In this document: piece after piece, positions 26,942 through 33,900 of the stretch
How the letters are laid out: each line of letters begins with the position of its first letter
How positions within the stretch are numbered: position 1 is the stretch's first letter
IMG/VR virus record: IMGVR_UViG_3300044633_000251
Coordinates: 1-44,140 of that record
Origin: a virus
DNA: 44,140 bases
Direction: 5' to 3' (one strand)
Notes under the pieces: model-generated
Told to the model about the DNA's origin: nothing
Seen by the model: the letters and a program-made list of their open reading frames with translations, nothing else
Databases searched by the model: none
Made by a program: the position numbers and the translations under genes

Positions 26942-28456
26942 ATGGCAAATACAATTATTCAAATAAAACGTTCGCAGAGTACCGCGTTACCAACATCCTT
27001 GCAATATGGCGAATTAGCCTATTCATTTCAATCTGGTAAACTTTTTCTAGGAGATATTCTAGGAAATGCTGTTGCTATCGGCGGCAACACATATAATCAG
27101 ATTATAGATGCTGCTACAGCATCAAATATATCTGGAACATTAGTAAAACGCAATTCTTCTGGCGATTTTTCTGCCTCTGCAGTAACTGCAGACTTATATG
27201 GAAATGCAAATACTGCTTCCAAATGGCAAACTTCAAGAACATTTGGTTTAGACGGAGATGTTTCTGGACAATCTACTATAGACGGTTCTGCTAACGCCAA
27301 TACTACAGTAACATTAAAGGATGTAAATTCTAATATAGGAACATGGGGTGGTGTTACAAACATTCCGGTATTTACTGTAAACTCCAAAGGTCTAGTTACT
27401 GCAGCATCGAATGTTGCAGTATCCACAGCATTAAGTATTGCTGGAGATTCTGGTTCGGATAGCGTTTCTCTATTAAACGACACTTTAACTTTTGTCGGTG
27501 GAGATGGCATTACATCGGTAGTGACCGACAATACTGCTTCATTTGCGGTTGATGCAACTGTACTTCGTACAACAGGAGATCAATCAAAAACTGGTAATTT
27601 TACCATAATTGGTAATCTTAATGTTTCTGGTAATACCTCATTTACGGGTAATACATCTTATATCGATATAGAACATTATTCAGTTACAGATCCATTAATT
27701 TATTTGGCTGCTAATAATTACTATTCTGATATTGTTGCTATCGGTTTTGCTGGTAATTATTTTGACGGTACTAACGAGTTACATACTGGTTTATTTAGAG
27801 TACCACAATCAAATACATATTATCTGTTTACCGGAGTTACCGACGAACTTTCGGCAAATAACGAAATAAGTCCATCTTCAAATGGATTTACAACTGCAAC
27901 ATTAGTATCCAATATAGAACAAGGGAGAGTTTCAAATCTCACAGCCGCAATTAGTGTAACCGATGGTGGAACTGGATTGCGTCAAGTTGCTACTGGTGAT
28001 ATTTTATATGCTAACAATACCAACTCACTAACAAGACTAGCCGCAGTATCCCAAGGAAATGTCTTAATTTCTGGTACAACTCCTTCTTATGGAAAAGTTG
28101 GATTAACTACTCATATTGATGGAGTTCTAGGGATTCTAAATGGCGGTACTAATTCCATAGCAACTCCAACTGCTGGTGCTATCGCTTATGGTAATGGAAC
28201 TTCTTATCTATTCAATACCCCAGGAACTTCTGGACAAGCAGTAATTTCTGGAGGATCTTCTGCTCCAACTTTTGGAACATTAGATTTAAGAGGTGGTGGT
28301 TTAGGATTTACCACAGCGAACACTAATTCTGTTACCTATTATTCTGGTAGCGGGAATTTAATGTCTTCTACTAATACTCCATCCGATGGATATGTTTTGC
28401 AATATGCTACAACTGCTGGGGTCCATTTCGGTGGTCTTGACGGCGGAAATTTCTAA
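26942..28456 (+). CDS. Medium tail fibre / structural protein, 504 aa
   Basis: The N-terminus (MANTIIQIKRSQSTALPTSL, then QYGELAYSFQSGKLFLGD) is a known attachment-type module of fibres in T4-like phages; the 334-aa neighbour has a variant of it. The middle contains a module with FTIIGNLNVSGNTSFTGNTS and DPLIYLAANNYYSDIVAIGF plus HTGLFRVPQ, cognate to modules in both giant fibres. The rest is Gly/Thr-rich beta (GTGLRQVATGDILYANNTNS). It ends GGLDGGNF. There is no S74 chaperone. The ATG follows the preceding stop by one base; AGGA upstream is the likely ribosome site. Confidence 0.75.
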   Translation: MANTIIQIKRSQSTALPTSLQYGELAYSFQSGKLFLGDILGNAVAIGGNTYNQIIDAATASNISGTLVKRNSSGDFSASAVTADLYGNANTASKWQTSRTFGLDGDVSGQSTIDGSANANTTVTLKDVNSNIGTWGGVTNIPVFTVNSKGLVTAASNVAVSTALSIAGDSGSDSVSLLNDTLTFVGGDGITSVVTDNTASFAVDATVLRTTGDQSKTGNFTIIGNLNVSGNTSFTGNTSYIDIEHYSVTDPLIYLAANNYYSDIVAIGFAGNYFDGTNELHTGLFRVPQSNTYYLFTGVTDELSANNEISPSSNGFTTATLVSNIEQGRVSNLTAAISVTDGGTGLRQVATGDILYANNTNSLTRLAAVSQGNVLISGTTPSYGKVGLTTHIDGVLGILNGGTNSIATPTAGAIAYGNGTSYLFNTPGTSGQAVISGGSSAPTFGTLDLRGGGLGFTTANTNSVTYYSGSGNLMSSTNTPSDGYVLQYATTAGVHFGGLDGGNF

Positions 28457-28470
28457 TATAATTTAAATGT

Positions 28471-28478
28471 TATAAATA
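28471..28478 (+). promoter_or_regulatory. Late promoter TATAAATA overlapping a terminator
   Basis: Exact consensus, 2 nt before the terminator stem. Predicted initiation near 28484 falls inside the left arm of the hairpin, so transcripts begun here lack the full stem. It would serve the 168-aa gene at 28530. Confidence 0.75.
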
Positions 28479-28480
28479 CA

Positions 28481-28512
28481 AGCGTAGAGGATCTTATTCT
28501 CTACGCTTTTTT
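28481..28512 (+). terminator. Rho-independent terminator
   Basis: A perfect 9-bp stem (AGCGTAGAG 28481-28489 pairing with CTCTACGCT 28499-28507) encloses a 9-nt loop and ends in a run of six T (28507-28512). It ends the transcript of the 504-aa gene. It is the only textbook intrinsic terminator I found in the window. Confidence 0.92.
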
Positions 28513-28529
28513 ATATTTAGGAGTATATA

Positions 28530-29036
28530 ATGAATAATGAAAGATTTTTCAATCACTATGTTGAAATATTAACCTCTACTCTTCACGAAGCATTGGGTAA
28601 AAATATTGTATTTCAAGCACAAGCAAAAGTTTCTGCAGAAGATTTTGAATCTCTACAAAATACAATTACTCATCTGAATGATAAAATAGAAGAATATAAA
28701 AATATAGAAAACAATGTACAAACAAAAGATAGTGCGATCAGAGAAAAAGAAGACGAAATAGGAAGACTGAAGTCAGAAAGAGATTCTGCAAAAAACGAAG
28801 CATCACATATAGAAACTTTCAGAAATGAATTAATTGCTGCAAGAAACGAAATACAAAAAAGAGATATAGAAATTAATAATATTAAAACAGGATACGAAAA
28901 TAAACTAAAAGATTTGGAAGAAACTATAAAATACTTGCAAATGACTCCAGCACAAAAAAGAAAATTTGATTCGACAAAGACAAAAGTCATCCAGACTAAT
29001 ATAGTATCCGATAATAACGATGGCGGTAGTTTTTAA
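28530..29036 (+). CDS. Coiled-coil structural protein ending DGGSF, 168 aa
   Basis: A short N-terminal region (NNERFFNHYVEILTSTLHEA, then LGKNIVFQAQAKVS) is followed by a long charged coiled coil from about residue 36 to 135 (for example KDSAIREKEDEIGRLKSERD) and the tail MTPAQKRKF, closing with NNDGGSF. I recall proteins of this layout beside fibre genes in T4-like marine phages; the role is unassigned, perhaps a fibre trimerisation or docking rod. It has its own late promoter and follows a terminator, so it is expressed separately from the upstream genes. TTAGGAGTATATA gives an AGGAG ribosome site 8 nt before the ATG. Confidence 0.75.
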   Translation: MNNERFFNHYVEILTSTLHEALGKNIVFQAQAKVSAEDFESLQNTITHLNDKIEEYKNIENNVQTKDSAIREKEDEIGRLKSERDSAKNEASHIETFRNELIAARNEIQKRDIEINNIKTGYENKLKDLEETIKYLQMTPAQKRKFDSTKTKVIQTNIVSDNNDGGSF

Positions 29037-29049
29037 TTAGAGACATCTA

Positions 29050-30054
29050 GTGGCAAACACATCAATTCAATTAAAGAAATCTATAATATCGGGAAATATT
29101 CCATCTTCTCTATTGCCAGGAGAATTGGCTATAAACACCGCAGACGGAATTCTTTTTTATAAAGATTCTAGTGATGTTATACGACAAATCAAAACAGGGA
29201 CTTCCGGAAATACATTTTCAACTCTAAATGTAAATTCAAGTTTATTAATTGCAGCATCAAATAATGATATATTAACTATCGATAGTAGTAACTCTATAAC
29301 AATATCAACTGATGTATTTTATAACAAAATAACTATTGGTGTTAGAGAATCATCTACTTCGCAACGAGGAACTGTTCAATTATATGATAATATCGACTCC
29401 CCATCATCGACACTAGCCGCAACAGCAAATGCTGTATATACTGCATATAATTTAGCAAATTTAGCATTTAATAGTTCCGGATCTGGACCGACAACAACCA
29501 ATTTAACATACCAAGAATTTACATCTTCTAATAATCAAACAATATTCTCTATTACAAATGGTTATAGCATTGGAAAAATTAAAGTATTTGTAAATGGAGT
29601 ATTATTAAGTTCTTCGGATTATACAGCAACTAATGGAACCTCAATAATATTATCTGTCCCGGCATGGTTAAATGATCAGGTAGTTGTTGAAAAGTGGTAT
29701 AATGACGTTGGATTATCCAACACATATAATTTATTTTACGGGTCTTTAGATTCTAATAATATAACAACAAGCACAAATTCTGCAAATCAAGTTTTAGATT
29801 TATTTTCTACAGATTTATATAGATCAGTAAAGTATCAAATACAAGTTACAAGTTCAACAGATTATCAAGTTAGTGAAATATTGGTAATACATAATGGCAC
29901 TACTTCATATTTAACTGAATACGGCTTAATTACAACTAATGGCCTATTGATGAACTATGATACTGACGTAAATTCCGGTTCTGTTAGACTATTAATGAGT
30001 CCTATTAATAATATAAACACTGTCAAATTATTAAAAACTTCAATAGTGGTATAA
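29050..30054 (+). CDS. Tail fibre-like structural protein, GTG start, 334 aa
   Basis: The GTG at 29050 gives MANTSIQLKKSIISGNIPSS then LLPGELAINTADGILFYKD, the same attachment module as the 504-aa protein (LPGELA and LFYKDS equal to QYGELA and LFLGDI), which decides the start. The middle has SQRGTVQLYDNIDSPSSTLA and TANAVYTAYNLANLA, a fibre motif. Then come FVNGVLLSSSDYTATNGTSI and a C-terminal beta domain (SVKYQIQVTSSTDYQVSEIL) resembling receptor-binding or knob domains of short fibres. No chaperone end. The ribosome site is weak (AGAGA, 10 nt upstream). Likely a small fibre subunit; the ligand is not predictable. Confidence 0.7.
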   Translation: MANTSIQLKKSIISGNIPSSLLPGELAINTADGILFYKDSSDVIRQIKTGTSGNTFSTLNVNSSLLIAASNNDILTIDSSNSITISTDVFYNKITIGVRESSTSQRGTVQLYDNIDSPSSTLAATANAVYTAYNLANLAFNSSGSGPTTTNLTYQEFTSSNNQTIFSITNGYSIGKIKVFVNGVLLSSSDYTATNGTSIILSVPAWLNDQVVVEKWYNDVGLSNTYNLFYGSLDSNNITTSTNSANQVLDLFSTDLYRSVKYQIQVTSSTDYQVSEILVIHNGTTSYLTEYGLITTNGLLMNYDTDVNSGSVRLLMSPINNINTVKLLKTSIVV

Positions 30055-30058
30055 CTAA

Positions 30059-30892
30059 ATGTCTAAGTCTAGAACACTTGCAAATTCAGCATCACTTTTA
30101 ACTGCTTCTGGTGGTGCAAATTTTTCATCGAATGTTTCAGTATCGGGACAACTTAATGTATCTTATACTCCAACATCACCAACGGGATCTGCAATAAATG
30201 TTATCGCCAAAGATACTTTTGGCGGTACAGGTTACGCAGATTTCTTAAAAGTTACTAATACAACCAGTGGTGCTACCAATCCAAACAAAACATTTCGCCT
30301 AAACAGCACAGGCATTATAGAGATTATCAATAGTGATTATACCAACGTTATCACTTCGTTATCAAATGATGGTAATTTAATCACTACTGGTACAATTATT
30401 CCTGGCGCATACTCTGCAGGACAAGTTATTAAGGAGGTTGTTTTGGGAAATGGAGATTTAACTCAGATACAACAAGGCGGTCTTAACAGGTTTTGCACAG
30501 ATAGTTATAATAGAGATTTTGTTACTTACAGCTACACTCCAATAAGCAGTTCAAGTTATCTTGTCGTACAGTTCCATTTAAGTAAATATCTTTGTACCGG
30601 AGGTACTGGCAACGACAGTTTCTATTCACAAATAAAAGTAAATGCTACTAGTTCTTATAGTAGAAACGGGAATGGAGAAGGAAACGGCACTGAAATAGTA
30701 TATAATTTTCATAATACTGTAAATGGATTTCGCACAGGAACATTATTTCCATTAACTGGTAGATATACAAACAGCGATACCAATGCCAAGACAATAGCAA
30801 TTTCGGCTCGTAGAGAATCTGCCGATGATTATTGGGAGTACGATTGGACTTCTACTTCAGTTTGGATGAGAATTACCGAGATTGCTAGATAA
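30059..30892 (+). CDS. Tail fibre-like protein with distal beta domain, 277 aa
   Basis: The N-terminal half (SLLTASGGANFSSNVSVSGQ, NPNKTFRLNSTGIIEIIN, then SNDGNLITTGTIIPGAYSAG) is a fibre-type beta module. The C-terminal half, from VTYSYTPISSSSYLVVQFHL through DSFYSQIKVN to DYWEYDWTSTSVWMRITEI, is a compact domain that I recognise as a recurring tip domain of small fibre proteins in marine T4-like phages. The gene is 4 nt after the 334-aa gene, likely on one transcript. It has two Cys (near 156 and 181). The start ATG has no clear ribosome site, hinting at coupling. Confidence 0.68.
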   Translation: MSKSRTLANSASLLTASGGANFSSNVSVSGQLNVSYTPTSPTGSAINVIAKDTFGGTGYADFLKVTNTTSGATNPNKTFRLNSTGIIEIINSDYTNVITSLSNDGNLITTGTIIPGAYSAGQVIKEVVLGNGDLTQIQQGGLNRFCTDSYNRDFVTYSYTPISSSSYLVVQFHLSKYLCTGGTGNDSFYSQIKVNATSSYSRNGNGEGNGTEIVYNFHNTVNGFRTGTLFPLTGRYTNSDTNAKTIAISARRESADDYWEYDWTSTSVWMRITEIAR

Positions 30893-30935
30893 TATTGTAA
30901 CCAAATAATTTATAAATTCCCCAATATAATTATTT

Positions 30936-30943
30936 CATAAATA
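30936..30943 (+). promoter_or_regulatory. Probable late promoter CATAAATA before the 1883-aa fibre
   Basis: It lies 40 nt before the GTG at 30976 and shares CATAAATA plus a downstream ATATACTAA with the element at 26619. A second, weaker TATAAATT is at 30911. Confidence 0.6.
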
Positions 30944-30975
30944 GTTATATACTAATTTCACGAGGATAGGGAATC

Positions 30976-33900
30976 GTGTCTACAAAAAGATTTATCGCCA
31001 AACATGGTTTGGATAATAATAATCAGACCATAACTAATGTAGCAAATCCAATAAATGGTTCGGATGCAGTAAACAAAAACGTATCGGATGTCATTTATGA
31101 TAGAGCTAATACCGCGTATATTTATGCATCTTCTACAGCTAACAATGCATATAATACAGCTAATAATGCATGGAATCAGGCAAATTCTGCATACAATAAG
31201 GCAAATTCGGTTTATACCGAAACTAGTAAATTAGCCAATAGTGCATATGACCGAGCTAATACAGCATATTCACAAGCTAACGATTCATATATTTTCGCAT
31301 CTTCTACAGCTAATAATGCATACATAACTGCAAACAATGCATGGAATGCTTCGAATACCGCCAATACATGGCTCCAAGCAAACGATGGTATAACATTAAT
31401 TGCTGCTAAAGATTATGCAAATTCTAATGATTCTATAACATTAGCATCGGCAAAAGCTAATGACTATAATACATTAATAGCGGCATATGCTAACGACAGT
31501 TCAACACTAGCATCGGCAAAATTTTATACAGATTCTGCAAATAATTGGCTACAGGCCAACGATGTTATAACATTAGCTATCGCAAAAAATTATGCTAATT
31601 TAATATATAGCTATACATCATCTATAGCTAATGATGCATATAATACTGCAAACTCCGCATGGGCTGATGCTAATGTTGGAATTTCCATTGCACAAGCTGC
31701 TTATGATGCTGCTAATAATGTTGCACCGCAAATTGCTCCAGCACACCAAAAAGCAAATGCTGCATATGCAACTGCTAATAATGCATGGGCTGGAGCCAAT
31801 GCTTCGTATACCTTTGCATCATCTACAGCAAATAATGCTTATATAACAGCAAATAATGCTTGGGCAGGTGCTAATGTGTCTCATCAAAAAGCTAATGCGG
31901 CATATAGTACTGCGAACTCTGCATGGGCTGGAGCCAATGCTTCGTATACCTTTGCATCATCTACAGCAAATAACGCATATAATACAGCAAATAATGCATA
32001 TAATACAGCAAATAATGCATGGGCTGGTGCTAATGCTTCGTATACATTCGCATCAAGCACAGCGAACAATGCCTATATAACAGCTAATAATGCTTGGTTT
32101 GCGGCAAATGCGTCTCATCAAAAAGCTAATGCAGCATATAGTACTGCAAACTCTGCATGGGCAACTGCTAATGCTTCGTATACATTCGCATCGTCAACTG
32201 CTAATAATGCTTATATAACAGCTAATAATGCATGGGCTGGAGCCAATAATTCGTATACCTTCGCATCAAGTACTGCAAATAACGCATATAATACAGCAAA
32301 TAATGCTTGGGCAACTGCAAATTCCAAATTAAATTCTTCCGGAGGAATAATATCAGGTAGTTTATCTGTTACCGGAAATGTACAAATAGATGGAACTTTG
32401 TCTGTCTCTGGTAATGTATTTTCGATACAGGCGAATAACTTATCTATTACAGATAATATGATTTATCTTAATAGAGGAGCAAATACAGCTAATCCGGATA
32501 TTGGTATTACTGCTGGTTATAATGATGGAATATATCATCATACTGGATTTTTCAGAGACGCTACCGATGGTATATGGAAAGTATTCGACAATTATGCACC
32601 AGAACCGGACGAATCAGTATATATTGATACAAGTAATAATACATTCAGAATAGCAAGTTTCCAAGCCAACACCATTTATGGTAACACGTTCATAACTTCG
32701 GCTATTAATGGAATTGCACCATTTGTAGTATCATCGACAACACTAGTTTCAAATTTAAATGTAGATTATCTAGATAATAATCATGGGAGTTATTATTCTG
32801 GATTGAGCAACACCGCCTTTGATCGAGCAAATACTGCATATTCACAAGCTAACGCTTCGTATACATTTGCATCAAGTACTGCTAATAATGCTTATAATAC
32901 TGCGAACTCTGCTTGGGCAGGAGCTAATGCGTCTCATCAAAAAGCTAATGCGGCATATAGTACTGCGAACTCTGCTTGGGCTGGAGCTAATGCTTCATAT
33001 ACATTTGCATCAAGTACTGCTAATAATGCATACAATACTGCAAACTCTGCATGGGCTGGAGCTAATGCTTCATATACATTTGCATCAAGTACTGCTAATA
33101 ATGCTTATATAACAGCTAATAATGCTTGGGCAGGTGCTAATGCGTCTCATCAAAAAGCTAATGCGGCATATAGTACTGCGAACTCTGCTTGGGCTGGAGC
33201 TAATGCTTCATATACATTTGCATCAAGTACTGCTAATAATGCTTATATAACAGCAAATAATGCATGGGCTGCTGCAAACACAGCAAATACCTACAGAGGA
33301 AATGCCACAAATTTATCTTCTGGTACAATTCCGGGCGATAGAGGTGTTACCGCTGGTTCCACAACTCCATCGTTTATTGAATATAATGGAACTACGAAAA
33401 CTGCTGGTCAGTTTGATGGTGGTTCGACTGCACCAACAAATACTAATAGATTAAATTACGATGGTAATTTATATGCCACGACATTCTTTGGAGCAGGAAC
33501 CGGATTAACTGGAACTGCGTCAAATTTAACTGCCAATGTTGCAACATACGAAGTAATAAACAATACTACTTCTGGAATATACTATCCACAGTTGATTTCT
33601 GATACTAATGGAAATCTTGCTGGATTTGCTAACAACGCACTTGCTTTTGACGCTGGAACTGGGAGTCTTGGGATTGGAATGGTCCCACTCAGCGGTCCTC
33701 TTTCTGGAGGGGCATTACAGGTTTATGCATCTTCGACTAAAAATTATGGCACTTTTGATTGCGAAACTGCCGGGTTAGGGTATCTAACTTTTAGTTCAGG
33801 CAGCAATATTTACGGATACATCGGACCAGACGTTAATAGTATTGGAGAAATGGGAGTTGCTTCGATAGGCGATTTGATTTTCGCAACAGATTCTGTAGAA

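Noticed and set aside
30903-30935. AT-only inverted repeat (AAATAATT / AATTATTT) after the 277-aa gene as a terminator
   Set aside because: Only A-T pairs, a 17-nt spacer and no T run; such repeats are expected by chance in this AT-rich gap.
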